From Lates calcarifer (taxonomy: Eukaryota; Chordata; Actinopteri; Centropomidae): a stretch of 64,000 bases of DNA. Position numbers and translations under genes: made by a program. The stretch's first letter is position 1. Each line of letters opens with the position of its first letter. The notes beneath the pieces are model-generated. The model worked only from the letters and a program-made list of their open reading frames with translations, was not told where the DNA came from and did not search any database. The stretch is from assembly GCF_001640805.2 (NCBI RefSeq), contig NC_066835.1:2659269-2723268 (forward strand). The letters run 5' to 3'. Shown here in pieces: positions 47,201-57,790 of this stretch.

Positions 47201-50200
47201 GGTTTTTTCTTTATTTTTCTTTATTTTTTTTTTTACCACCTGGGCAATTTTCTTTGTTTTTTTGTCCTCAGATGAAATGAGGCCAACATTAGCTGACACT
47301 AAAGAACGATTAGAACATGTTTATTACAAATCAAATTATCTTGAAAATTCCCCTTTCTGCCACAGGAGGAGGTTTTTATTCATGTCAGCTCAGCCTGTAG
47401 AGAAGCATCAAATTCACATTTAGCTTTTGCAGCATTTGAAAATTTTGCTTAAAATCTGTGTGACAGCTAAATGGAGTCATATCATGAAATTCTAAAATTG
47501 TCTTCTTTTTTGTTTTTAAACTGGCTTATGTTACATAAGCTGGTTTGAAATCCTAAAATGTGACTAGATAAGTGTATTTGCAAGTGTTGAGTGACAAAAT
47601 GAGCATATTTGGTAAGACTTCTGTCCTCCCTTTGTCTCCTCCCTCTTAAATTTGCTGTTGGTGCTGTTTGCTGTACACAAACTCAACACTTCCTCCAAGT
47701 TTACCTGTTGTCGCCTTGAATTTAGCATAATGCACATTTCCACAGCACTAATTTAATGGAGCAAATTAAACCTTGGATCCTGCTTGAGTTAGATAATTCC
47801 CTCTCAATAGGAAGCCATGGAAGATTAGTTTGTGATTCGAGCCAAGTTTTTATAAATCGTAGCTGAAATGTCCAGTAACAGAGTTTAAAGTTGGGGGGTG
47901 AAATTCCTCCTGAATGTCAAGGTCTAGTCAGATTGGGTTAGCTTATGCTAGGACGTGTGCTGGGAGCACACAGAGGAGGAAATGAATGTGACTTACAATG
48001 TTCAACTATGTTTGTCCTCTTTGTGACTAGACTAATATGATGTGTCTTGACTGACAAATTGCAGACCAGTTCAAGGAAATGGCAAAATGTTGAGCTCAAC
48101 ATTGATCAAATAAACAAAAGTCTCTGTGTTAAAAAGAGAAAGTCACATCACACACACTCACAGATTGGTGATTGGAACATCATCTTTTATTGTGCTGATA
48201 TTCCACTTGCACACCATACATTATACTGCATTGGAATTAGCGAACAAATACAGTATTTCTATTAAAAGCAGAAACTCAGCACTGCACACTGATGAGTGTG
48301 ACATGTCTCTTTTACCCACATTAGTCTTAACAGTGTGGTAATTCCAGCCTCCTGCCAGGCCTGGCCTTTATTTGTTCCTGCTGGGTGGCTTTTATTTCAC
48401 AAATTATGTTCTATGTGTGTTTATGTCTTATTTATGTCCTCTTTTCTGTGTAACCTAAATGATACTGTGTGTTTCTGATAAATTGTGGACCAATACAAAG
48501 AAATTATGAATTATGATGAAATATGCGACTGACTGTCTTCGCCTCTCTTCTCATAATTCTGTGGATTTCCCTGCACAACCACTGCTGTTTTTTGTTTTGG
48601 TGCAATAAAATTTACAGTGATAGCCAATTTCTAAATATGGCACTAAAAGCAGAATGACTCACCCAGTATGATTCATGTGATTACGGCAAGTCTGTCAGGC
48701 TGTATTGTCTGCCAGGAACTATAGTCAACACCAATCCACAGCTTATCAAGCCAAACTAAGCATTCTGCCTCACTGTAAAGGCGTTCTTTCTCTCTTTTCA
48801 GTCACAGATAAAAGGCAATAACTCCCCCATGAAGCATCTTTGCTTTGTTTAAATACAGAGATGCTGTCCAATTCAGCTGTGCTGCCAGTCTCACCGAGAC
48901 TGGCCTAAGACCCTTAAATGATTCTATCGCTCCGTATTTTGTTTTACTCCCTGCCTTATTTGTTTTCTAATCAGTGAGATGGCTTATTAATGAAGAGCAT
49001 GCTGCCAGAAGTATAATAATACTCCTTCAGTTCATTCAAACTTAATAGCAATTATTCACATTTGGATAAAGCACAGGGAGCCCAGATGATTCATAGAGGG
49101 TGATATTTCATGCTCTTGGCCGGCTGAGATGGCAACGTGCTGAGACTGTGACATATGGGTAGGGGAAATAGTCGCCTGAATGCATCAGTTTGGTAAGATA
49201 ACCATAGTGTTGTCTCTCCCAAGCCTAACATGTTTAAGTCTCCTTTGTAGAGGCCCATGTTGCTGATAACAGTGCAATGAAATAGCGTTCAAGCCCTTTC
49301 TGATACTGTCTAGTGAGCTCTTTATTGTATAGCCCCTGGTGATTACGTGTGGTGCAGCCTTTGCATGGTAATACATGAGCTTACTGACTACTTCAGCCGG
49401 AAACACTCTCCTGTGTAAACTCCATCTGGATCTGTAGTGACCTCCAACACACCTCATTCCCTCCCTGGCTTGTTTGAATCAGTCTGGTAGATATATCCTT
49501 ATCCTTTCTGTGTACTACAATAACCAAGCCAGGATTACTGTAGAAGACTCCATCAGGCTCTACAACAACACCAACCTGTTTGTATCCATAACTGACTGTA
49601 TTCTAATGTCAATTAGGCTTGAAAGTGAGCTTCATTATAGTGATAGAGCTCAACACAGGACAACCTGGACTACAAGAAGGCCCACCCCTGATTACCTGAT
49701 AATGATGAAATATCAGAATAGGGTGCAGTCTCATTCCCCCATACAATAGGTTAAAGATACAACATGTATGCTGTGTCCAGAAAGTGTGAAATGTATGCGC
49801 TGTATGTTACCCTCAAAAATTTCCATAATGTAATGCATAGCAGTTTATAGATGGAAATTACAATCATTTAACACTACCCCTGCAAGTGATTCAAAATGAG
49901 TACTCATAAGTGTGTTAAATCTTAGTTGACTGGTCACTAGATGAATACTAATTGCTCACGTCACTTAAATTGCAGAAAAGGTCTACGTTTTCTCCAGGCT
50001 CCCCTAGGCCACCCAATTCCAGATTCATGCGCCCAGGTTTGAGCACCACAAACTAAATTCCTTTCACTGCCACTTCAGTGAGGTGGAGGGAGAAATCGTA
50101 GGCACAGCTATCTCAAAATGGGGAGAAATAAAACCAAAACAATTTGCATGGCTTCATCAAAAACCTCCACTGAGAAAATATTTGGGTGAACTTGCCATTG

Positions 50201-50468
50201 AAGCTCTGTTTGTGGTAAAAGAACAGCACTGTCTTAAATCCCACCAAAGCAGACTTACAGTATCAAGACCAGCACAGGCTGCCAATCTTCTTGGCAATAG
50301 TTTTGTTTGTTTATGGTAATTATCCTAAAATGAATGGTGACAATGATTTATTGACATCAAACCACTGCATGTAGCATCTTGTTTTTGCAATTAGAACTGA
50401 TTAACCAGTCACAGTGCCTGTCTTTGTCTCCTCCTCTTCCTAACCTCTCTGTCACGCATGGCGTACAG
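44224..50468 (+). other. ptpru: Intron 13, about 6.2 kb
   Basis: No coding exon is recognised. It holds a probable repeat at 45170-45680, a near-perfect palindrome at about 47509-47545, a pair of similar segments at 48010-48110 and 48420-48520, and a homeodomain-motif-rich stretch at 48890-49110. Confidence 0.85.
45170..45680. repeat. Probable interspersed repeat
   Basis: It contains 'ggtagtctatggggaaaatg' followed by ctttgagctgcattcc, and 'gaaactgctcaaggcttttt' followed by tgctgcccccggtggtca. I recognise this combination as recurrent in fish introns. The left border is a guess. Confidence 0.45.
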
Positions 50469-50607
50469 CTGCCTGTAAGGACTCTAAGCGGGCTCTGGAG
50501 GTATCCCAGCATGCAGAGGACATGGGTCTGATTCTTGGGGCCTGTGCCGGTGGTCTGGTGGTCCTCATTCTGCTTCTGGGGGCCATCGTCATCATTGTCA
50601 AGAAGGG
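50469..50607 (+). CDS. ptpru: ptpru exon 14: transmembrane helix
   Basis: This 139-bp exon enters in phase 1 and leaves in phase 2 at AAG AAG GG|GTGAGT. It encodes [20 protein letters not shown], then [20 protein letters not shown] and VIIVKKG. The roughly 22-residue hydrophobic helix from GLILG to IVIIV, followed by KKG, is the single membrane span with a positive-inside stop. Human PTPRU reads [20 protein letters not shown] before the same helix. It separates the adhesive ectodomain from the cytoplasmic phosphatase part. Confidence 0.96.
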
Positions 50608-52241
50608 GTGAGTGGCTGTGACAATGTTTGCGTGTCTGCTGGCTGGCTGATGTGAGATGGGTTAGACCTTTTCACAGTCAAACATTTACAGTCTTAAGTC
50701 TTATTGTTCCTGTATAGCCCATCCAAGGGAGTAAATTTATCTCTATCCCACTTGGCAGCTAGGGTCTATTGAGGAAAGCATTTGGCAATGAGAGTGAATT
50801 ACAACCAGAGTTAGTGGAATGGTAGAGCATTAATCCTAAACTCTTCCACCGCTGCCTCAGCCAAGCTTTTGTGTTTCATCTCATCTTTTAATTTCAAGGT
50901 CTACGTGTTGGCTGAGCACATTCAAATGCAGCCTGCTCGCACTGGAATCGTTGGCTGCTTTCCACCTGCAAATTACCTCTGTCGTCGATCGCACCTGCAG
51001 TGTATTCTTCCTTCGCTCGCTGGGCGATGGTGGAACACTCATCTGAGTGTGAAATATTTCATCAAGGGGCATGTTATTCCATTGCCCACTCAATTACATG
51101 AGGCGAGCAGCTGTGAGGTGCCAGTGGATGGGCTAGTAATTGGTTAGGAAGGTTGTTTTTGCTTCTTTTTTTTTTTTTTTTGGAGGGAGGAACTCCTCAG
51201 CCCCGAGGAATTTTCTCACAGAGAATAGAGGGAGAATGAATGGGGATGTCTGGAAGAAGGCAGTGACTGATAAGATTCAGTGGGCCAATCTAGCAGGCAC
51301 AATAGGAGCTAGACAGCCACATGGGGGCAACAGGAGCAGACATGTTTGTATTTAGTCACAAAATATTGTCACTGTGTATGTGCAAAGTTAGACTCTATAT
51401 GTTAATATGTTTTGGTCCTGTAATCAATAGGAAAATCAGAGATCCCATGCACAGCAAAATATTCAGTGGGGCGCTCGCAATGCAGGAAATGGGAAAGAAT
51501 CAAAAATGAAGAAAGGGCTGTCTGCACGTCAACACTGTACTGTGAATCAATTTCTGTCACCATCTTGATAAAGGCTGATGGACTGTGTCAGCAACTGACA
51601 TTTAAGAGATGAAAGCATGTGAAATTTAAAGTGTAAGTAAATGAGACTGTTGTATACCTGAATATATTCCATAGGCCTAAATGAGGAGGCTACTGTGTAA
51701 TGAGTGAGGAGACCATATCAGTCAACAGACAGAGTTCAGAGATTGCATCTCTGTTATTTCTAGCATCCTCCTTCCTTGTCAAAACCTGGCATTGACATTA
51801 CCTACCATTCAACTACACTGCCAGCAGCTTGGTCAGAGATTAAGATGTGTTAATGTGGTAGCTAATGTAGCCTCGAACCACTAGCATCAGCCAGAGATAA
51901 GGAGTGAGCCACAGACATCTGGTAAGCTCACCTTCTCTTAAAGAAATGACAATAACATACAAAATACAGCTTATTACACACATGTAAATACGGATTTAAT
52001 CCAAGATAACCCTGAGACAATGTAAACATTTAGTTGGTGCAGAGATGGGTTTTGATGTGTGGTAAGTCCTTTCTTCATTTTTATGCTTTGTCCTGCTTCA
52101 TGACGGCTTGCAAAGAACATTCCAAGGCACTGAGCATCTTCATTTATCTTTCTGATGCCCATCTTGATAAACCATAGTCACCTCTCTTTTTTTCTCCTCA
52201 CTCTCTGTCTCTCTCCTTTCCTCCTCCTTCATGCTAATCAG
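50608..52241 (+). other. ptpru: Intron 14, about 1.6 kb
   Basis: It contains a repeat-free mixed-composition stretch at 50860-51140, a dispersed repeat copy at 51755-51920 and a strongly pyrimidine-rich 3' end (from about 52180). Confidence 0.85.
51755..51920. repeat. Dispersed repeat copy (pairs with about 6030-6160)
   Basis: It shares 'tcctcc.tcctt/gcct.gtcaaaac.tgg' and 'ctaatgtagcct.ga.c' with the copy in intron 3, in the same order. Borders are approximate. Confidence 0.5.
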
Positions 52242-52271
52242 AAGGGACTTCTATTCTTACCCTTACTACCC
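52242..52271 (+). CDS. ptpru: ptpru exon 15: 30-nt tyrosine-rich juxtamembrane microexon
   Basis: It reads A|AGG GAC TTC TAT TCT TAC CCT TAC TAC|CC, that is RDFYSYPYY plus split codons at both ends. It is preceded by AATCAG and followed by GTAAGT. Entry and exit are both phase 2 and the length is 30, so it can be included or skipped without changing frame. Human PTPRU has RDHYAYSYYP at this place, directly after the stop-transfer KKG. The exon is too short for ordinary ORF detection; it is supported by phase, splice sites and homology. Its four Tyr could be phosphorylation sites. Splicing around it is inferred, not shown. Confidence 0.88.
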
Positions 52272-52715
52272 GTAAGTTACTCCTTTCTCCATCTTCCACC
52301 CTGACACCCTGATGCCATCTTTCCCCTTGCTTGCCCTTCGTAGTCCCAGGATTACTAAAGTGGAAATAAGCATTGCTATCTCTAGCTCAACCCTCAGTAT
52401 AGACCCCCCTCTCCCACCCTAGCCCCTTCCTCCTTCTCCTTTCGCCTCACCACCTCCACCACAACCCCACTGCCACCCCCAACACTCTCTTGCTATCACC
52501 AAATCTCACTCTCCCCCTCGTCCAGTTTCAATCTTGTAGCCCTTATATTTCCCCCTCAGTCCAATTTCTCATCTCCTCACCCGTCCTACTTTCCTTTCTT
52601 CCTTATCTCTTTGCCTGTCTTTCTCTCTCTCTGCCCCTTTTCTGCTGTCCTCTGTCTATTATTACTCCCCCCCCCCCTCGCTCTATCCTGCCTCTCTGTC
52701 CCTGCATCTCTACAG
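52272..52715 (+). other. ptpru: Intron 15, 444 bp, pyrimidine-dense
   Basis: It is almost entirely C and T on the plus strand, with CTCTCT, TCCTT and CCCCCC runs and few purines. No gene is present. It follows the 30-nt microexon and precedes the CTACAG acceptor of exon 16. The open frame at 52490-52735 merely reflects this composition. Confidence 0.85.
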
Positions 52716-52876
52716 TAGGAAGAAGGTGGCCATAAACAAGGCAGCCATGTCCTACAGGCAGGAGAAGAGTCGGAAACTGAGTTCTTTAGACTGCAGCATG
52801 ACAGAGCAGAGCACTCTCCAGCAGGATGAGAGGATGGCCCACTCCTTCATGGATGCCCACGGCTGCAACGCTCGAA
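52716..52876 (+). CDS. ptpru: ptpru exon 16: juxtamembrane region
   Basis: This 161-bp exon enters in phase 2 (CC|T gives Pro) and leaves in phase 1 at CGA A|GTAAGA. It encodes RKKVAINKAAMSYRQEKSRK, then LSSLDCSMTEQSTLQQDERM and AHSFMDAHGCNAR. It aligns with human KPVNMTKATVNYRQEK and FTDQSTLQEDERLGLSFMD. This is a flexible cytoplasmic linker between the membrane and D1. Confidence 0.94.
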
Positions 52877-53221
52877 GTAAGACAGCAAGGAACATATGGG
52901 TACTCTGGAGAGAGTGTCTAGAGAGTTGAAGTTCCCTCCTTCCTGACCTTCAGCCATGTTTACTTCCAAGCATGTATCCAATCTGTTCTGCCAGACCATA
53001 AGGTGCTCTCAACAGAGAACTCTCCTGCAAGTCTCTTGTCTGTTTGAATATTCTGCAGTGTCAGTCAGCTCTCACGTCTCTGCTGAAACACTGACTTTTT
53101 TTTTTCCTTCAGCCGCCCCCCCCTAGACTTTTCAGCCGAGTTTACATTAATAACAGAGAACAGAGTCTGTGTCACAGAGCGTCAGTGGTGTGGTTTCAAT
53201 TGTATGTGATTGTGTTCCCAG
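52877..53221 (+). other. ptpru: Intron 16, 345 bp
   Basis: This is the shortest intron in the window. The donor is AGTAAGAC and the proposed acceptor is TTCCCAG at 53220-53221. Nothing else is recognised. Confidence 0.85.
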
Positions 53222-53410
53222 ATGAACAACGTAGCTCCTGTCAACGAGTCCAGCAGCTTACTGGGGGGCTCGCCGCACCGCCACTGTCGAAGGAAGAGCT
53301 CGCCGTATCACACGGGTCAGCTCCACCCTGCTGTAAGAGTTGCTGACCTCCTCCAGCACATCAACCAAATGAAGACGGCCGAGGGATACGGTTTCAAACA
53401 AGAATATGAG
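53222..53410 (+). CDS. ptpru: ptpru exon 17: juxtamembrane / pre-D1 segment, with a frame conflict near its start
   Basis: From 53235 onward the frame is clear: [20 protein letters not shown], then [20 protein letters not shown] and [17 protein letters not shown], leaving in phase 0 at GAG|GTAAGA. This matches human ASSLLGGSP...[20 protein letters not shown] closely. The proposed acceptor at 53220-53221, joined in phase 1 to exon 16, gives NEQRSS (human GDQRSG) but then runs one base out of frame relative to VNESSS. Either one base is surplus (or two are missing) at about 53244, or an AG at 53233-53234 is used. Starting at 53235 restores the frame as ARTPVNESSS with loss of NEQRS. The exon belongs to the wedge-like helix before D1. 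Confidence 0.92.
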
Positions 53411-56400
53411 GTAAGACAGGAGAAAAGAAAAGGAGGAGGAAGAAACATACTCTACAGTAGTGCTGTTGCTTCTGGCTGTTTTCAAGGTTTTTCATTCATT
53501 TTTTCATTGCTAGGCATAAAGCTCTACTGGGGCACAGGCCCCCCACTGCAACTACCCCCCACCCCCATGCACACATACCTACACACACCCTACTGCCACA
53601 CCTACCAAAACTGCTATTAGTAAATTATTAATGACTGTATGAACATACTTAACAACATACTCAACTTTCTCAGCATGTTCTGTGGCAGAAAACGCATACT
53701 CTTACATCCAAATAATCACAAACACAAACACAAAAAGTCATGCAATAATGTTTCAAATAGTATAAGGCCACTTGGTTTCATAAAAAAAAAAAAAAATGTG
53801 GGGGGTTGTGAATGTTCAGTGTTTTGAGGGGGTTATTATAGTTATATATCGGATGCCAGAGGAGAGGACTAGTCTCACTGAGAGCAAAGCCACGCATGAA
53901 AAAATTTATTGTGGACTTTTCCAACGTTTGGGGTCGGCGTCTGTCCATCTATGATCTTACAGGCTTTTAACGCTTGCTCTTAACCTGGTGAGTTGTCAAC
54001 CTGTCTCCCCTGCGGCTTCTCCGCTCCTGTGCACTGACGCATTCGCAGGCCGCCTTGCCAAGACAGAGGCAGGGGAAACACTGCTGTTGTTGTGTCACAT
54101 TACCAGACCTCAAACTGCGTACAGTGTCGCGCACCGACACAGGTGGGCTATAGCTTCTATTTGGAGTCAACACTCTTGCTACACGTTTGAGTAGAAATAT
54201 ACCTATTCTTTTCCCGTCAGTATGCCGTAATTATCTGAGTTAATGTAATGATAAATATTTATGTTGTTGAGAATTAATCGTGGCATCTATGCTGGGGCAT
54301 GTGCAAGCTGAACTGTTAAGAACATTGTGAGGTGAGGTTTTGGTACTAGGTTCTTCCTTCCCACATCATTTTTGAAAGAAGGATGCATTGTTGCTATCCA
54401 AAGGTGGCATCCAGTGCATCAAACCCCTTTGTAGTCTTTTTTTGGTTTGGTCCACTGTACATTGTGATTCCGTATCTTTTTAGGGTTAGCTTGTTTCAGT
54501 TGTCTTTGTTGTAATGTGACAACACATCTGCTTGACCAGTCCCTTAAAAGTAGACCAGTGATACCTGCAATCCAGTATCACCATCTGAGCAGTACTACAT
54601 GTGTAGTTCCACATACTCATCTCCAACACCCTGGGAAGAACAGTGGAGAGAAAATAGAACCTACTGCAATGGTCAAGTCATGTCATGCTGTGTTACTTTG
54701 GTGGAAGAGCATTAATATTTGTTTCAGGTGTCCACATTTTATTTATTTATTTTTTGCCACAAAGTTTATTTATTGTGTTCAGCATTTGTTTTTGAGCAAG
54801 TCATTGCCTGTTTACGGCAATGTATTACAAGTGACCAGAACTGCTCAGCACTTGTCAGACAAATGGCAGCTATGGGGCTCCAATGTGTGTGTTTTTATTT
54901 ACAGGATGCTCTCTCTAACACCTTGATCACCCTCTCTCCAGCTGGGGAAAAAAGAAGCAAAAACAGTATTACAGATGGTATCATTTAAAAAATCCTGATA
55001 TTTTTTAGGTGCAGCTAGTGTACAGAGCTCGTCTCTATTACTGCAGACAGCTACTGTCTACTTTGAAAAGGCTTAAATGGAGAGTTAAATATTCATGAGC
55101 AAGCTGTAAAATGCTGTTTTACCTCATCTACATTACAGAGATAATGCAGATATACTGAACTTCCTGGTGTTGTGTGGACTAATTATGCTTTCCAAAGTTA
55201 CTTCTTTCAGCCTTCTTTTTACTTTTTCCGCATCAACCAGTGGTGATAAGGCTTTTTTTGCACCTACACCTGCAGGAAGCCAGATGTACTTTTTCGATTC
55301 ATTAAGCTATCCCCTGAGGGGCCAACAAATTTCCCCCCTCCAAAATCAATATATGGGTCGCTTTTTCACTCCTCAGTCTGGCTCCCCATTGCCTGGAGAA
55401 ATAAACAAGATGAAGGGGATCAGCTTGCACACTGCTGTCAGACTTCATAACCCTTATTTCCCACAGGGTCATGCTGCTGCCATTGATCAGACATGTTGCA
55501 AGGCATTGTGGGGGGTTGTGAATGAGTCAGGCCTTCTGTGTGGGGAGGGTACAGTATGTGTTGTGCTTGGAAGCCAACATCTGGAACCAGAGACAGTGAA
55601 TAAGCCAGTGACAGAAAGTGTGTCACACTCCACAGATGATGCAGCCCCCCCTATGGGTGAAGCTATGTCACTTTGTTTTCTTCTGGAGCTGAAGCACTCC
55701 CTCAACACTGCAAGACAGTGAGATGATGCAGAGGCTAACAGATAGTGGTTTAGTGAATATTGTGCAGAGACAGACACAGACAGATTTTCAACAACCCTGA
55801 TTTGTTAAAGTTTTCGTTTCTGAGAGAAACTTGTCAATCTGGTCACTTTTTTTGCTTCTTTTTTTTTTGCTCACTGTTTTGGACCTGTTTTCAGCTGCAA
55901 TCCTGAAAAACCCATGGTACATTACCTGCTCAGCTCTAAACAGCAGACAGACAAAGTTATCAGCTAGCTGGTGGGATATCTAAGCTGAAGAATTAGATAT
56001 ATTTCTCAGGGGTTTGGCTAAACCAAGAGCTAAAAGAACATTTTACAGAAAAATAAACTTGTGCTCTCTAGCAGACAATTCCTTGCTAAGCTATACATAT
56101 ACGTGATACCAATATATGTGTGATATTAGCTGAAATCAGCCCTAGCTTGATTTATCTCCGTGTGAGAACTTTGTACATCATGGACCAAGGAATATCCCTC
56201 TGTGTATTGCAACAAGTCTTAAAGGCCCTGAAAAACTGTTTGGTCAATCAGCTTCTTAACATGAGTGATGGTGTCCAACAAGAGTGCTGAATGTTCTGCA
56301 GGTTTTCTGAGAGATTTTTATATTTGTGTTTTTCTCTGAGCTGGTTTGAAGCGGGAGGTGCTCAGTGGGAAAAACATGATGTTTCATTCCTCCATGAACA

Positions 56401-57717
56401 AACAACCCAATTCATGCTTGCCCCAGACACATTGGATGCAAGGGTCTGTGTGGGTTTTGCGCGATGTCGATTTTGTTGTTGTCCCATGTTGGTGACCATC
56501 CATCCAAAATCTTTGACTGCTTGTACTACAAGCACATGGTCTGCACATTGCTGGAAAAGCAAACTATTAACAAAGCTTAAGGATTCAGCAATATTTGAAT
56601 ATAAATCTTCTGGTAGTTGGGGCTGTTCGCTTGTGTTGCCACTGTCAATCAAATCTGATCAAACTGCTCTCAGCTCTGATAAAGCAGAATATCTGAGTTT
56701 TTATCTGTTAATAGGTAATGACTAAGGTTGTTTCTTCTGAACTTAAGCTGTGATTGGTTCATATTTAACATTAATATTTAATGAGCAATACTTGAGCTTT
56801 GAAACCAACTTTTTAGAGGCTTTATGTATTGAGCATTGAATTTAACTGATAAGATAATAGAGAAGAAATAAATCAAACAAAGCTCCATGAAGGTGAGCAG
56901 GTTGTTGTTGTTGTGGCTCCAGAAAATACAGGGTGCTGGACAAAGGCAGGTGTGTTAAGCAGGATTAAATCAGGCATTACCTGTATAGGATCTAGTGGCA
57001 GGTGTAATCCCCTGATCAGCTTGCTTTCTCCAGCTCAGGTTAGGATCTCAGGTGGTCACAATTTGCACCCCCCTCGCACAGGAGGGATTGTTTGGCCGCA
57101 GATGAGAGGCAGTGTGTCTCAGAGCCGGGATGTGCCTACTGATACGGCTGGGAGATCAAGCCAGGACTTAAGTCAAACAGGGTATGACACAACCCGAGCC
57201 AGGCCCATACAAACTCGTTTTGTTTCTCCTCGTGCTCTTCCTTCACTTGTAGTATTGATTTAGACTCAATGACTCATCTCGTAGCACCAGCAGATTTAGT
57301 AGATGGGTGTCATAAACAGCTGTCACAAATTTAGCAGTTGAACACTGAGGTATTATAGAGCTATGGCGTCTTCAAGCAGTGAGCCTCACACTGTGTCTAG
57401 AATGAGAATGACTGCAGTGGGCCGCCTCCTGCCTCTCAAGGCCACAGCCATCTCTCAGTGCCGCATGTCATCTCTCAGCCTCAGTCTCTCCCCTCTATGT
57501 TGTGGCAGATGTCTGCTGATGACTTGGCAAGACGCTGCAATCGTGAAGTTACTTAGACAACCTTAGGGTAACACTTTAGAGTGCATTAGCAAAGTCGTTT
57601 CTATTGTGAGTTTCAAGATGCATCAAAGACGCATCACCTCTTTTTTTTTTTTTTTTTTTTTTTTGTAATGTCTCTCTTTAAAAGTTAACTTGTGATCTTT
57701 AACACTTTACTTTGCAG
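53411..57717 (+). other. ptpru: Intron 17, about 4.3 kb
   Basis: No further exon is recognised. It includes a stretch with more CpG than its surroundings at about 53860-54150, a 184-codon open frame at 55167-55721 without recognisable similarity, and a poly-T of 24 bases at 57641-57664 about 50 bp before the acceptor. Confidence 0.8.
57641..57664. repeat. Poly-T tract upstream of exon 18
   Basis: This is a run of 24 T. It lies 53 bp before the TTTGCAG acceptor and could serve as an extended pyrimidine tract or be a reversed poly-A tail of an element. Confidence 0.9.
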
Positions 57718-57790
57718 AGTTTCTTTGATGGCTGGGACGTCACGAAAAAGAAGGACAAGACCAAAGGAAGACACGATAGTTTGCTTAGCC
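57718..57790 (+). CDS. ptpru: ptpru exon 18: linker before D1
   Basis: This 73-bp exon enters in phase 0 and leaves in phase 1. It encodes [20 protein letters not shown], then SLLS. Human PTPRU has [20 protein letters not shown]. The KKKDK.KG block is a basic stretch common to the family just before D1. Confidence 0.95.

Noticed and set aside
52490..52735. Plus-strand open frame of 81 codons before exon 16
   Set aside because: It reflects the pyrimidine-rich intron (Ser/Leu/Pro only) and ends in exon 16 in the wrong frame.
52877..52930. Read-through of exon 16 to the TGA near 52927 as an alternative C-terminus
   Set aside because: The GTAAGA donor at 52877 is strong and the homology stops there. 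Intron retention cannot be shown from sequence alone.
56291..56725. Frames on both strands of 96-144 codons as a possible nested gene
   Set aside because: No recognisable domain, no conserved motif and no plausible start or splice context. Both strands being open weakens either.
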